A stretch of 64,000 nucleotides of DNA from Planococcus wigleyi. GTDB lineage: Bacteria; Bacillota; Bacilli; Bacillales_A; Planococcaceae. The notes beneath the pieces were generated by a model that saw only the letters and a program-made list of their open reading frames with translations, ran no database searches and was not told where the DNA came from. Positions 10,507-19,015 of the stretch are shown piece after piece; the stretch's first letter is position 1, and each line of letters opens with the position of its first letter. The position numbers and the translations under genes are program-made. The DNA lies in the NCBI RefSeq assembly GCF_014836985.1, contig NZ_JACSPU010000009.1:1-64000 (forward strand). The letters run 5' to 3'.

Positions 10507-10756
10507 CCATTAATAAAAACGTTGACGAGAAGAAGTACATGCAGAAAGCTCTCAAGAGAAGGTCCCCACCGGCTGAAAGGGATCTGGGCCGCTGCTGCAT
10601 CGAAATGCCTCTCTGAGTGCTGAGTCGAATCAAGTAGACCAGACGTCTTGCCTGCGTTATAGGCCTTCGAGAGAAAAGGGTGCAGTTGCCCTTTTAATCA
10701 GAGTGGAACCGCGCAGCTATGCGTCTCTGTCATGTAATGTGACAGGGGCGCTTTTT
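10507..10756 (+). promoter_or_regulatory. T-box leader, Cys specifier
   Basis: The region between gltX and cysE holds no gene. The T-box core AGAGTGGAACCGCG is at 10700-10713, followed by a 12-bp terminator stem (10721-10732 with 10740-10751) and T5. In stem I, TGC at 10606-10608 sits nine bases before the end of CTCTCTGAG, the same spacing as the specifier in the second T-box of this window, so it is read as a Cys specifier. Uncharged tRNA-Cys would favour the antiterminator and turn on cysE-cysS. Confidence 0.92.
10721..10756 (+). terminator. T-box attenuator terminator
   Basis: GCGTCTCTGTCA pairs with TGACAGGGGCGC (one G-T pair) across a 7-base loop, then T5. It competes with the antiterminator formed by the T-box sequence just upstream. 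Confidence 0.88.
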
Positions 10757-10784
10757 ATTTTGGATACGAAAGGGAGCGATAGAG

Positions 10785-11447
10785 ATGTTTAAATTATTGA
10801 AAGATGACGTTGATGTTATTTTCGAGCAGGATCCGGCAGCCCGCAATTATTTGGAAGTCATTTTGACGTATTCCGGTTTGCACGCCATCTGGGCGCATCG
10901 GCTGGCACATTTTTTCTTCAAGAATAAACTATTTTTCATTGCCCGTGTCATTTCACAGATCAGCCGCTTTTTCACAGGAATCGAAATCCATCCAGGTGCG
11001 GTCATTGGCCGCCGCTTCTTTATTGACCACGGGATGGGCGTGGTCATTGGAGAGACTTGTGAAATCGGCGACAATGTCACCTTGTATCAGGGCGTTACGT
11101 TAGGCGGTACCGGAAAAGAACGCGGGAAACGCCATCCGACATTGGAAGACAATGTGCTGGTTGCTACTGGCGCCAAAGTACTTGGATCGATCGTTGTCGG
11201 TGCCAATTCCAAAGTTGGAGCGGGATCAGTGGTATTGAAGAACGTACCGATGAATTCGACAGTAGTCGGGATTCCGGGGAAAGTGGTGATTCAGAACGGC
11301 GTCAGAATTAAGCCGGATTTGAACCATCAGAATATGCCGGATCCCGTTATGGATAAATGCGAAAGCATGGAAATGAAGATTGCCAGATTACAGCAAGAAG
11401 TTGAAGAGTTAAAAAAAGCTAGGCAGGAAGAAGGGGAACGTTTATGA
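10785..11447 (+). CDS. cysE: serine O-acetyltransferase
   Basis: Makes O-acetylserine from serine and acetyl-CoA, the first committed step of cysteine synthesis. The 220-residue protein has the helical N-terminal part and then hexapeptide repeats of a left-handed beta-helix (about 60-170) with IHPGAVIG and the catalytic loop [11 protein letters not shown]. The C-terminus ends in a charged helix ([15 protein letters not shown]). First gene after the Cys T-box; overlaps cysS by ATGA. Confidence 0.97.
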   Translation: MFKLLKDDVDVIFEQDPAARNYLEVILTYSGLHAIWAHRLAHFFFKNKLFFIARVISQISRFFTGIEIHPGAVIGRRFFIDHGMGVVIGETCEIGDNVTLYQGVTLGGTGKERGKRHPTLEDNVLVATGAKVLGSIVVGANSKVGAGSVVLKNVPMNSTVVGIPGKVVIQNGVRIKPDLNHQNMPDPVMDKCESMEMKIARLQQEVEELKKARQEEGERL

Positions 11448-12844
11448 CTATCCAGATTTTTAATTCATTGTCACGGCAAAAAGAAGAGTTCGTTCCTTTA
11501 GAAGAAGGAAAAGTAAAAATGTATGTCTGCGGACCGACTGTTTATAATTACATCCACATCGGCAACGCGCGTCCGGTAATTGTCTACGATACAGTGCGCC
11601 GCCATCTGGAATATCGCGGCTATGATGTGAAATATGTATCGAATTTCACTGACGTCGACGATAAATTGATCAAAGCGGCCAACGAACTCGGCCAGGAAGT
11701 ACCGGAAATTGCAGAGCGCTTTATCGCCGCTTATTTTGAAGATACGAAAGCCTTGGGCTGCTCAGAAGCGGACGTCCATCCTCGTGTAACCGACCATATG
11801 GTGCAGATCATCGATTTTATTGCAGCGTTGATTGAAAAAGGTTATGCCTATGAGTCGCAGGGAGATGTCTATTACCGTACCCGGAAATTTGAAGGCTACG
11901 GCAAACTGTCCCATCAGTCAGTCGACGAACTGAAAGTCGGTGCGCGCATTGAAACCGGCGACAAAAAAGAAGATGAATTGGATTTCGTGTTGTGGAAAAC
12001 AGCGAAGCCGAAAGAGATTTCATGGGACAGCCCATGGGGCAAAGGGCGTCCGGGCTGGCATATTGAATGCTCGGTCATGGCACGTGAGCATTTGGGTGAT
12101 ACCATCGATATCCATGCAGGCGGACAGGATCTGACTTTCCCGCATCATGAAAATGAAATTGCCCAATCGGAAGCTTTAACCGGTAAACCTTTTGCGCGTT
12201 ATTGGATGCATAATGGGTATATTAATATTGATAACGAAAAAATGTCGAAGTCACTGAACAACTTTGTGCTGGTGAACGATATATTGAAGGAACTTGATCC
12301 ACAAGTGTTGCGTTTCTTCATGCTGTCGGTTCATTACCGCCACCCGATCAACTACTCGCAGCAATTGGTGGAAGATGCCATTGCCGGATTGGAGCGGCTG
12401 CGTACGGCGTATGCCAATTTAAAGCATCGCTTAAGCACATCAGCTGATCTGGGTGACCATTCCGATATTTGGATCGATAAAATCGAAACCATTAAAACAG
12501 CTTTCGTTGAAACGATGGATGACGATTTCAATACGGCAAATGCCATTTCAAGTTTATTTGATTTGTCCCGTTTGTCGAATACGTATTTGCTGGAGAAGCA
12601 GACATCAACAACGGTTCTGGAAACCTTTATTGCCGTCTTTGATGAATTAGCCGGCGTGTTGGGGGTTCCATTCAGCCAAGAGGAAGAATTGCTGGATGAA
12701 GAAGTCGAGGCTTTGATGGCAGAGCGCATCGAAGCGCGCAAAAACCGCGATTTTGCCCGGGCTGATGAAATCCGTGATTTATTTAAAGAGAAAAATATCA
12801 TTTTGGAAGATACGGCACAAGGTACACGCTGGAAGAGAGGGTAA
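11444..12844 (+). CDS. cysS: cysteinyl-tRNA synthetase
   Basis: Class I synthetase of 466 residues. [16 protein letters not shown] near residues 28-43 contains the zinc cysteine and the HIGH-type motif; KMSKS lies near 267-271. Other zinc ligands appear in HIECS and the HHENE motif. Coupled by ATGA overlap to cysE, so cysteine supply and cysteine charging respond together to the T-box. Confidence 0.97.
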   Translation: MTIQIFNSLSRQKEEFVPLEEGKVKMYVCGPTVYNYIHIGNARPVIVYDTVRRHLEYRGYDVKYVSNFTDVDDKLIKAANELGQEVPEIAERFIAAYFEDTKALGCSEADVHPRVTDHMVQIIDFIAALIEKGYAYESQGDVYYRTRKFEGYGKLSHQSVDELKVGARIETGDKKEDELDFVLWKTAKPKEISWDSPWGKGRPGWHIECSVMAREHLGDTIDIHAGGQDLTFPHHENEIAQSEALTGKPFARYWMHNGYINIDNEKMSKSLNNFVLVNDILKELDPQVLRFFMLSVHYRHPINYSQQLVEDAIAGLERLRTAYANLKHRLSTSADLGDHSDIWIDKIETIKTAFVETMDDDFNTANAISSLFDLSRLSNTYLLEKQTSTTVLETFIAVFDELAGVLGVPFSQEEELLDEEVEALMAERIEARKNRDFARADEIRDLFKEKNIILEDTAQGTRWKRG

Positions 12845-12849
12845 TAAAG

Positions 12850-13269
12850 TTGAATGTTTTACGAAAAAATGATGTAGACCAACTGAACGCGTTGGCTCTT
12901 GCCTACATGGGGGATGCCGTTTATGAGCAGTCCATCCGCGAACATTTATTGCGTTCGGGACGCGTTAAACCAAATATCCTGCACCGCCAGTCGACCACTT
13001 TCGTTTCTGCCAAAGCGCAGGCGATGGTCCTGAAGCGGCTGACGGAAGAAGGATTTCTGACAGAAGCGGAATTGGCAGTCATGAGACGGGGGCGCAATGC
13101 CAAGTCGGGATCGGTTCCGAAAAACACCGACGTTCAGACTTATAATTTCAGTACGGCTTTTGAAGCGGTGCTGGGCTGGCTATACTTAAAAGAAGAACAA
13201 GCGCGTGTGGACGAAATCATTTCCTATGCGATTGAGATTGTCGAAGAGCTGGGAGGCGTGTTGAAATGA
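12850..13269 (+). CDS. mrnC: Mini-ribonuclease III MrnC
   Basis: Processes 23S rRNA ends as a dimer of bare RNase III catalytic domains without dsRBD. The 139-residue protein has the signature [11 protein letters not shown] near residue 16-26, with the catalytic Asp in GDAVYE. It starts with TTG at 12850; no in-frame ATG lies nearby, and AGAGGG at 12836-12841 can serve as binding site. Only 5 bp separate it from cysS, and it overlaps rlmB by ATGA. Confidence 0.95.
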   Translation: MNVLRKNDVDQLNALALAYMGDAVYEQSIREHLLRSGRVKPNILHRQSTTFVSAKAQAMVLKRLTEEGFLTEAELAVMRRGRNAKSGSVPKNTDVQTYNFSTAFEAVLGWLYLKEEQARVDEIISYAIEIVEELGGVLK

Positions 13270-14021
13270 CGGAAGAAGAATTGGCACCAGAGATAATCGG
13301 CGGCAAGAATCCGGTTTTGGAAGCGCTGCGTGCAGACCGGGATATCAATAAAATCTGGATTGCAGAAGGCGTCCAGAAAAAAGGCATCACCGAATTGCTG
13401 CAACTGGCAAAAGACAAAGGCGTTATCGTCCAGTCCGTGCCGAAGAAGAAAATCGACGGTTTGACGGACACCAACCACCAAGGCATTGCAGCAGCAGTGG
13501 CTGCCTATAATTACGCGAGCCTGGATGATTTGTTCGAGGCAGCTGCTTCAAAAAATGAAGATCCGTTTTTCCTGATTCTAGATGAGTTGGAAGATCCGCA
13601 TAATTTGGGTTCCATTATGAGAACGGCTGATGCGATCGGCGTGCATGGTTTGATTATTCCGAAGCGCCGCGCTGTCGGCTTGACGGGTGTGGTAGCAAAA
13701 GCTTCAACAGGAGCGATTGAACATGTGCCCGTTGTACGCATCAATAATTTGTCGCAGACCGTGGATGAGTTGAAAAAGCGTGGAGTTTGGATTGCTGGTA
13801 CAGATGCCAAAGAATCGGTGGATTACCGGAGAATGGATGCAGCTCTTCCGTTGGCCGTCATCATCGGCAGTGAAGGAAAAGGAATGAGCCGGATTCTACG
13901 CGAAAAATGCGATTTCCTTTACCAATTGCCTATGGTCGGCCATGTAACTTCATTGAATGCTTCAGTAGCAGCAAGCTTATTGATGTACGAAGTTTACAGA
14001 AAGCGCAATCCACTGGTTTAA
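13266..14021 (+). CDS. rlmB: 23S rRNA (guanosine-2'-O)-methyltransferase, TrmH/RlmB family
   Basis: SPOUT-class rRNA 2'-O-methyltransferase (YacO in B. subtilis). An N-terminal substrate-binding domain (about 8-90, [11 protein letters not shown]) is followed by the knotted catalytic domain with [20 protein letters not shown] near 103-122 (the Arg in IMRTA is catalytic), [12 protein letters not shown] near 197-208 and [13 protein letters not shown] near 228. Length 251. Part of the cysES-mrnC-rlmB-rae1 transcript. Confidence 0.95.
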   Translation: MTEEELAPEIIGGKNPVLEALRADRDINKIWIAEGVQKKGITELLQLAKDKGVIVQSVPKKKIDGLTDTNHQGIAAAVAAYNYASLDDLFEAAASKNEDPFFLILDELEDPHNLGSIMRTADAIGVHGLIIPKRRAVGLTGVVAKASTGAIEHVPVVRINNLSQTVDELKKRGVWIAGTDAKESVDYRRMDAALPLAVIIGSEGKGMSRILREKCDFLYQLPMVGHVTSLNASVAASLLMYEVYRKRNPLV

Positions 14022-14025
14022 TGCC

Positions 14026-14535
14026 ATGAATATTCTGCTGGTTGATGGGTACAATATCATTGGAGACTGGGTGGAACTGCAAGAACTGAAGAAAGACAAA
14101 TTGGCCAATGCCAGAGACCGGCTCATAGAGCGCATGGCTGAATACCGGAGTTACAAAGGATGGCGTGTCATCATCATTTTTGATGCCCACCTGGTTCCAG
14201 GCATTGAAGCCAAGAATCTGCACCACGATGTTGAAGTCATTTTCACAAAAGAAAGCGAAACGGCAGATGAACGGATCGAGAAACTGGCGACCAGTTTAAA
14301 CAACCGCCGCGACCAGATTTATGTAGCCACGTCGGATCTGACCGAGCAATGGGTCATTTTCGGCAAAGGCGCCTTGCGAATTTCAGCCCGTGAGTTGGAA
14401 ATCGAAATGATTGAAATTCAGGAGAACATCACTAAAAAAGTAAAAGAAATCCAGGAGCAGCGCGGGATTTCCAAAATACCGCTGTCCGGCGAAGTAGCGG
14501 AAATTTTCGAAAAATGGCGAAGAGGCTTGAAATGA
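14026..14535 (+). CDS. rae1: NYN-domain endoribonuclease Rae1 (YacP)
   Basis: Ribosome-associated mRNA endonuclease in B. subtilis that cuts in a translation-dependent way in the A site. The 169-residue protein begins MNILLVDGYNIIGDW, the NYN/PIN-like catalytic start with the conserved Asp, and has IIFDAHLVPG near 46 and YVATSDLTEQ near 101 with further acidic residues. It lies 4 bp after rlmB and ends the operon before the sigH promoter. Confidence 0.92.
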   Translation: MNILLVDGYNIIGDWVELQELKKDKLANARDRLIERMAEYRSYKGWRVIIIFDAHLVPGIEAKNLHHDVEVIFTKESETADERIEKLATSLNNRRDQIYVATSDLTEQWVIFGKGALRISARELEIEMIEIQENITKKVKEIQEQRGISKIPLSGEVAEIFEKWRRGLK

Positions 14536-14557
14536 ACGGTTGACGCTCATTTTTTTC
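14531..14557 (+). terminator. weak terminator after rae1
   Basis: AATGAACG pairs with CGCTCATT with one A-C mismatch around a 5-base loop and runs into T7. The stem contains most of the TTGACG -35 box of the sigH promoter, so terminator and promoter overlap. Confidence 0.55.
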
Positions 14558-14569
14558 TTCCTGTATACT
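14540..14569 (+). promoter_or_regulatory. sigma-A promoter of sigH
   Basis: TTGACG at 14540-14545 and TATACT at 14564-14569 with an 18-bp spacer, 37 bp before the sigH start. Confidence 0.75.
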
Positions 14570-14606
14570 GAAGATATCGAGGCTCACGCAATCGGAGGGA
14601 TCACCC

Positions 14607-15257
14607 GTGGAGATTAATGATCAAGTTCAGCCCCAACGATTCACCGACATGACAGATGAGGAACTTGTCAGTTCAGTCCACAGTGGAAACACGGAAGCAT
14701 TGGATTTTTTGATTACAAAGTTCCGGCCTTTTGTTCGAATGAAAGCCCGCTCGTATTTTTTGATCGGTGCCGATAAGGAAGACATCATCCAGGAAGGCAT
14801 GATCGGCCTGTATAAGGCTATCCGTGATTTCCGAAGTGATAAATTATCTTCGTTCCGTGCGTTTGCAGAACTTTGCATCATCCGGCAAATCATCACGGCC
14901 ATTAAAACGGCCACACGCCAGAAGCACATCCCGTTGAATTCTTATGTATCTTTGGATAAGCCGATTTATGATGAAGAATCTGACCGTACCTTGATGGACG
15001 TACTGACTGGAAACGGTGTGGACGACCCGGAAGATTTGATCATCCATAACGAGGAATTTCAGTATATGGAAGAGAAGATGGGAGAAGTACTGAGTGAACT
15101 TGAGCGTGAAGTGCTGGCCCTTTATCTGGATGGCCAATCCTACCAGGAAATTTCGGAAAAGCTTGAGCGCCACGTAAAATCAATTGACAACGCGCTGCAG
15201 CGGGTCAAGCGAAAACTCGAACGCCACTTGCAGATCAACGAGATGCCGAGCTCTTGA
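14607..15257 (+). CDS. sigH: RNA polymerase sigma factor SigH
   Basis: Sigma-70 family factor of 216 residues for transition-phase genes. Region 2 (about 20-100) contains DKEDIIQEGMIGLYKAIRDF, the polymerase-binding and -10 recognition part; region 4 (about 145-205) holds the helix-turn-helix. GTG start at 14607 follows CGGAGGGA by 8 bp. In sporulating relatives it starts sporulation; disA and cwlD are missing from their usual places here, so a competence or stationary-phase role is more likely, by inference. Confidence 0.95.
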   Translation: MEINDQVQPQRFTDMTDEELVSSVHSGNTEALDFLITKFRPFVRMKARSYFLIGADKEDIIQEGMIGLYKAIRDFRSDKLSSFRAFAELCIIRQIITAIKTATRQKHIPLNSYVSLDKPIYDEESDRTLMDVLTGNGVDDPEDLIIHNEEFQYMEEKMGEVLSELEREVLALYLDGQSYQEISEKLERHVKSIDNALQRVKRKLERHLQINEMPSS

Positions 15258-15264
15258 CGCGCGG

Positions 15265-15291
15265 TTGACAGGTCTGTTTGAAGGTGATAAC
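15265..15291 (+). promoter_or_regulatory. possible promoter for rpmG-secE
   Basis: A consensus TTGACA at 15265-15270 lies just after sigH. The best -10 (TGATAA/GATAAC at 15285-15291) is at a short 14-15 bp spacing, so this is weakly supported. Confidence 0.35.
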
Positions 15292-15326
15292 CTTGAAAAA
15301 GCTGTAAACTTGAATAAGGTGATAAC

Positions 15327-15473
15327 ATGGCTAAAAAAATTGTTTTAAGCTGCTCGAAATGTGCATCCCGCAATTACACGGTTCCTGCGAAAGCGGAATC
15401 CAGCACACGTTTGGAACTCAAAAAATTCTGTGCTCATTGCAATGGGCATACCGTGCATAAACAAACGATATGA
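15327..15473 (+). CDS. rpmG: 50S ribosomal protein L33
   Basis: 48-residue large-subunit protein. It begins MAKKIVLSCSKC and has two CXXC pairs (CSKC near residue 9, CAHC near 36), so it is the zinc-binding (C+) form. The reading frame is complete from ATG 15327 to TGA, with AAGGTG 7 bp upstream. Position between sigH and secE matches rpmGB of B. subtilis. Confidence 0.95.
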   Translation: MAKKIVLSCSKCASRNYTVPAKAESSTRLELKKFCAHCNGHTVHKQTI

Positions 15474-15532
15474 ATTTTAACTGAATGCCGGACGATATAG
15501 AGTGATTTTGAAATTCGGAGGTTTTTTAAACA

Positions 15533-15718
15533 ATGGGTAACATTGGCGGTTTCTTTAAAAATGTCGTTTCGGAAATGCGGAAAGTTAGCTGGCCGAAGCG
15601 AAAAGAACTAACTCGTTATACGATCGTTGTTCTTTCTACTTGTATTTTCATGGCCCTCTTCTTTGCAGTAATTGATGCAGGCATCTCGGAAATATTCCGT
15701 TGGTTCTTAGCACTTTAA
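15533..15718 (+). CDS. secE: preprotein translocase subunit SecE
   Basis: Small 61-residue SecYEG clamp subunit of the single-membrane-span Gram-positive type. The conserved amphipathic stretch VVSEMRKVSWPKRKELTRYT (about 11-30) precedes one hydrophobic segment (about 31-56). CGGAGG lies 11-16 bp before ATG. Followed by a terminator before nusG. Confidence 0.96.
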   Translation: MGNIGGFFKNVVSEMRKVSWPKRKELTRYTIVVLSTCIFMALFFAVIDAGISEIFRWFLAL

Positions 15719-15750
15719 GTCATCCGACAAGAATAACGCATAAAAAATAG

Positions 15751-15778
15751 CCCGTCATTCTATGAGAACGGGTTTTTT
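15751..15778 (+). terminator. terminator between secE and nusG
   Basis: CCCGT at 15751-15755 pairs with ACGGG at 15768-15772 across a loop with CAT/ATG complementarity, followed by T6. It should limit readthrough into nusG, for which I see no strong promoter in the 43 bp that follow. Confidence 0.7.
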
Positions 15779-15821
15779 CATTTGGTAAAAAAGGAGGGAT
15801 GGACGTTCAGTCCGCTCGATT

Positions 15822-16355
15822 ATGGAGAAAAATTGGTATGTAGTCCATACGTATTCCGGGTACGAAAACAAAGTTAAAGCTAACCTGGAAAAACGTGTAG
15901 AAACAATGGGTATGGAAGATCTGATTTTCCGCGTCATCATTCCGGAAGAACAGGAAACAGATTTTAAAGACGGCAAGAAACGCACAGTCATGCGCAAAAC
16001 ATTCCCTGGGTATGTCCTTGTGGAATTGATCATGACAGATGAATCTTGGTATGTCGTCAGAAATACCCCAGGAGTTACAGGGTTTATCGGGTCATCAGGC
16101 GGGGGAGCAAAACCAACGCCATTATTAGACGAAGAAGTTGATTTCATTCTGAAACAAATGGGAATGACTGAACGCAAAGTGGATATTGACTTTGCAGTTG
16201 CCGATACAGTTGAAGTAATGGAAGGGCCATTCGCCAACTTCCAAGGGAAAGTGGAAGAAATCGATGATACAAAAGGCAAAGTTAAAGTGTCGATTGATAT
16301 CTTCGGCCGCGAAACCAAAATGGAACTGGATTTCGAGCAAGTTCAAAAAGTATAA
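15822..16355 (+). CDS. nusG: transcription termination/antitermination factor NusG
   Basis: 177-residue elongation factor that binds the RNA polymerase clamp and, in Bacillales, promotes sequence-specific pausing. The NGN domain (about 1-110) begins MEKNWYVVHTYSGYENKVK, and the C-terminal KOW domain (about 125-177) contains VEVMEGPFANFQGKVEEID. ATG 15822 has only a distant GGAGGG (15792-15797). Lies directly upstream of the rplKA promoter, as in most bacteria. Confidence 0.97.
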   Translation: MEKNWYVVHTYSGYENKVKANLEKRVETMGMEDLIFRVIIPEEQETDFKDGKKRTVMRKTFPGYVLVELIMTDESWYVVRNTPGVTGFIGSSGGGAKPTPLLDEEVDFILKQMGMTERKVDIDFAVADTVEVMEGPFANFQGKVEEIDDTKGKVKVSIDIFGRETKMELDFEQVQKV

Positions 16356-16362
16356 AAGCCCC

Positions 16363-16391
16363 TTGCTATTCTCAAGTATTAATGGTATTAT
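16363..16391 (+). promoter_or_regulatory. promoter of rplK-rplA
   Basis: TTGCTA (16363-16368), 17-bp spacer and extended -10 TGGTATTAT (16383-16391), only 7 bp after the nusG stop. Confidence 0.72.
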
Positions 16392-16399
16392 TTCAGAGG

Positions 16400-16515
16400 T
16401 CAGACTGTCCTAGGATAATCTGTACAATTTAGCTAATTCTATCAACATCGTTGACAGACAGATATTGAGTGGGAGGGGAAACCCTATTACCACATCACGG
16501 ACTTAAGGAGGTGTG
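16400..16515 (+). promoter_or_regulatory. rplK leader
   Basis: The 128-bp untranslated leader contains CTGTC and GACAG arms (16405 and 16453 region) and the ACCACATCACGGAC block at 16489-16502 that I recall as conserved before rplK in Bacillales. A role in feedback by L1 or L11 is possible but not shown by the sequence alone. Confidence 0.5.
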
Positions 16516-16519
16516 TTTC

Positions 16520-16945
16520 GTGGCTAAAAAAGTTGTTAAAGTTGTAAAATTGCAGATTCCTGCAGCAAAAGCTAATCCAGCGCCACCAGTTGGTCCAGCA
16601 TTGGGTCAAGCAGGTGTTAACATCATGGGCTTCTGTAAAGAGTTCAACGCGCGTACGGCAGACCAAGCAGGACTGATCATTCCAGTTGAGATTTCAGTAT
16701 TTGAAGATCGTTCATTTACATTCATTACGAAAACTCCACCCGCAGCTGTTCTATTAAAAGTAGCAGCCGGTATTGAATCAGGTTCAGGCGAACCGAACCG
16801 CAATAAAGTAGCGACTGTGAAACGCGACAAAGTTCGCGAAATCGCAGAAACTAAAATGCCAGATCTAAATGCTGCTTCAGTAGAAGCTGCAATGTTGATG
16901 GTTGAAGGTACTGCTCGCAGTATGGGCATTACAATCGAAGACTAA
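16520..16945 (+). CDS. rplK: 50S ribosomal protein L11
   Basis: GTPase-centre protein binding 23S rRNA helices 43-44 with L10/L12. The 141-residue protein has a proline-rich N-terminal domain ([20 protein letters not shown] near 20-40), the site touched by thiopeptides, and a C-terminal rRNA-binding domain. GTG 16520 is the start: GGAGGTG lies 7 bp upstream, while the longer upstream reading lacks a site. Confidence 0.97.
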   Translation: MAKKVVKVVKLQIPAAKANPAPPVGPALGQAGVNIMGFCKEFNARTADQAGLIIPVEISVFEDRSFTFITKTPPAAVLLKVAAGIESGSGEPNRNKVATVKRDKVREIAETKMPDLNAASVEAAMLMVEGTARSMGITIED

Positions 16946-16967
16946 TTCTAGCAGTTGTTTTTGGATG

Positions 16968-16998
16968 GGTTGCGCAGTTCATCATGAACCGCGCAGCC
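16968..16998 (+). repeat. hairpin between rplK and rplA
   Basis: A 13-bp stem (16968-16980 with 16986-16998, two G-T pairs) and a 5-base loop, followed by TTTAATCG rather than a T-run. It may be a processing or weak attenuation site lowering rplA relative to rplK, or an L1 contact. Confidence 0.6.
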
Positions 16999-17050
16999 TT
17001 TAATCGTGGGAGGTTCATTCCGTTATACCACAACAAGGAGGACGTTTAAA

Positions 17051-17749
17051 ATGGCTAAAACAGGCAAAAAGCTGCAAGAAGCAGCAAAATTGATCGACCG
17101 TTCAAAACAATACGAAGCTAAAGAAGCAATCGAACTTGCGAAAAAAGCAAGCACAGTGAACTTTGACGCTACAGTAGAAGTGGCTTTCCGTCTTGGAATC
17201 GACACGCGTAAGAACGACCAGCAAATCCGTGGGGCAGTAGTACTTCCAAACGGAACTGGTAAAACTCAAAGCGTATTGGTTTTCGCTAAAGGCGAAAAAC
17301 TTAAAGAAGCTGAAGCAGCTGGCGCAGATTTCGTAGGCGATGCTGAATATATCCAAAAAATCCAACAAGGATGGTTTGACTTCGACGTGATCGTTGCAAC
17401 TCCTGACATGATGGGTGAAGTTGGTAAACTTGGACGCGTTTTAGGACCAAAAGGCTTAATGCCAAACCCGAAAACAGGCACAGTTACATTTGATGTAACC
17501 AAAGCTGTTCAGGAAATCAAAGCTGGTAAAGTGGAATACCGTGCAGACAAAACAGGTATCATCCACGCGCCAATCGGGAAAGTTTCTTTTGATGACAGCA
17601 AACTTGCTGAAAACTTGGAAGCGATCTATGACGTAGTCCTAAAAGCGAAGCCATCTTCTGCTAAAGGTACTTACATCAAATCATTGAATGTTACTACTAC
17701 AATGGGACCTGCTGTTAAAGTTGACCCAACTAAAGTAGTCGCTAAATAA
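17051..17749 (+). CDS. rplA: 50S ribosomal protein L1
   Basis: L1-stalk protein of 232 residues that moves with E-site tRNA and represses its own operon in many bacteria. Conserved stretch [19 protein letters not shown] near 125-143 is intact. ATG 17051 follows AAGGAGG by about 11 bp; the longer frame upstream has no binding site. Second gene after the rplK promoter. Confidence 0.97.
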   Translation: MAKTGKKLQEAAKLIDRSKQYEAKEAIELAKKASTVNFDATVEVAFRLGIDTRKNDQQIRGAVVLPNGTGKTQSVLVFAKGEKLKEAEAAGADFVGDAEYIQKIQQGWFDFDVIVATPDMMGEVGKLGRVLGPKGLMPNPKTGTVTFDVTKAVQEIKAGKVEYRADKTGIIHAPIGKVSFDDSKLAENLEAIYDVVLKAKPSSAKGTYIKSLNVTTTMGPAVKVDPTKVVAK

Positions 17750-17753
17750 GATA

Positions 17754-17782
17754 TTGACATTACATTTCCGCTCTGCTATACT
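17754..17782 (+). promoter_or_regulatory. strong promoter of rplJ-rplL
   Basis: Consensus TTGACA (17754-17759), 17-bp spacer, extended -10 TGCTATACT (17774-17782). Near-ideal sigma-A promoter. Confidence 0.9.
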
Positions 17783-17789
17783 AGCGGAG

Positions 17790-17930
17790 TTGTGAAATAC
17801 CCATTTGTACCGCAGACAGTAGGGGCGCCAGTCGCTTAATTTATCCCTGCCGAGGACATGATGAATTCAGATAACATCTTTTGGATGCTGATTTTATGCC
17901 TCTGTGTCTGTAATGGACCAGAGGCTTTTC
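17790..17930 (+). promoter_or_regulatory. L10 leader with attenuator
   Basis: The 180-bp region before rplJ matches the position and shape of the L10 ribosomal leader known in Firmicutes. GCCTCTG (17898-17904) pairs with CAGAGGC (17919-17925), followed by TTTTCTT, a terminator-like hairpin. Free L10(L12)4 is expected to bind the leader and reduce expression; that role is family knowledge. Confidence 0.8.
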
Positions 17931-17971
17931 TTATGGACGGTATAAATGAAAAATCTATAGGAGGTGCCAAA

Positions 17972-18472
17972 ATGAGCAAAGCAGTTGAAACGAAAAAAGT
18001 TGTCGTGCAAACAATCGCTGATAAATTCGGCGCTGCAGCTTCGGTTGTAGTTGTTGATTACCGTGGATTGAACGTTGCACAATTAACAGAACTTCGTAAA
18101 CAGCTTCGTGAAGAAGGCATTGAGTTTAAAGTTTACAAAAACTCAATGACTCGTCGTGCAACAGAAATGCACGGTCTTGAAGCGATCAACGAACACTTTA
18201 CAGGACCAAACGCAATTGCATTTTCTAACGAAGATGTAGTAGCGCCAGCAAGAATCATCAACAACTTCGCTAAAGCGAACGAAGCGCTTGAAATTAAAGC
18301 AGGTATCATCGAAGGTGCGGTAGCATCTGCTGAAGATGTGAAAGCATTGGCAGAACTTCCATCACGCGAAGGCTTGCTATCTATGCTACTCAGCGTACTA
18401 CAAGCTCCAGTCCGCAACTTTGCAGCTACTACCAAAGCAGTTGCAGATCAAAAAGAAGAACAAGGCGCTTAA
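17972..18472 (+). CDS. rplJ: 50S ribosomal protein L10
   Basis: 166-residue stalk base protein that carries L7/L12 dimers. The N-terminal rRNA-binding domain ([20 protein letters not shown] near 24-43, then YKNSMTRRA) and C-terminal helix for L12 binding are present. ATG 17972 follows AGGAGGTG; the longer frame upstream runs through the leader hairpin and lacks a site, so it is rejected. Confidence 0.97.
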   Translation: MSKAVETKKVVVQTIADKFGAAASVVVVDYRGLNVAQLTELRKQLREEGIEFKVYKNSMTRRATEMHGLEAINEHFTGPNAIAFSNEDVVAPARIINNFAKANEALEIKAGIIEGAVASAEDVKALAELPSREGLLSMLLSVLQAPVRNFAATTKAVADQKEEQGA

Positions 18473-18529
18473 TAAAGTTAGCCGGCTAAGCACGAAAAAA
18501 ATATTACCTATCAATAGGAGGAAACTATA

Positions 18530-18889
18530 ATGACACAAGAACAAATCTTAGACGCAATCAAAGAAATGACAGTTCTTCAATTAAACGACCTAGTAAAAGC
18601 AATCGAAGAAGAGTTCGGCGTAACTGCTGCTGCTCCAGTTGCTGCTGCAGCTGCTGGCGGTGCTGCTGCTGAAGAACAAACTGAATTCGACGTAATCCTA
18701 GCTTCTGCTGGCGATTCAAAAATCAAAGTAATCAAAGCAGTACGCGAAGTAACTGGTCTTGGTCTTAAAGAAGCGAAAGCTCTTGTAGACGAAGCTCCTA
18801 AAGCAATCAAAGAAGGCGTTTCTAAAGAAGATGCTGAAGAAATCAAAGGCAAACTTGAAGAAGTTGGCGCATCAGTAGAAGTTAAGTAA
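18530..18889 (+). CDS. rplL: 50S ribosomal protein L7/L12
   Basis: 119-residue stalk protein that recruits translation GTPases. The N-terminal dimerisation helix pair (about 1-33) is followed by the Ala/Gly-rich hinge ([16 protein letters not shown], about 36-51) and the C-terminal domain with [28 protein letters not shown] is 8 bp before ATG. Terminated by a hairpin at 18918. Confidence 0.98.
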   Translation: MTQEQILDAIKEMTVLQLNDLVKAIEEEFGVTAAAPVAAAAAGGAAAEEQTEFDVILASAGDSKIKVIKAVREVTGLGLKEAKALVDEAPKAIKEGVSKEDAEEIKGKLEEVGASVEVK

Positions 18890-18917
18890 TTTTATAAAAT
18901 ATGAAAAAAAGGAGGGG

Positions 18918-18956
18918 AAGTTCGTCAGGTTATACCGACGGGCTTTTCTTCTTTTT
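18918..18956 (+). terminator. rplL terminator
   Basis: AAGTTCGTC pairs with GACGGGCTT (two G-T pairs) across a 10-base loop, followed by a T-rich tract to 18956. Confidence 0.75.
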
Positions 18957-19015
18957 CAATTTATTTGCATCGCGGGCATTTGTCCGTAATATGGTGAATG
19001 TAAGGAGGGCTTTAA

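Noticed and set aside
15755..16318. 187-codon antisense frame over nusG
   Set aside because: Shadow of the nusG codons; no binding site, no family resemblance, starts within coding sequence.
17858..17971. Longer rplJ reading frame through the L10 leader
   Set aside because: It crosses the leader hairpin and lacks a binding site; ATG 17972 has AGGAGGTG and fits the family N-terminus.
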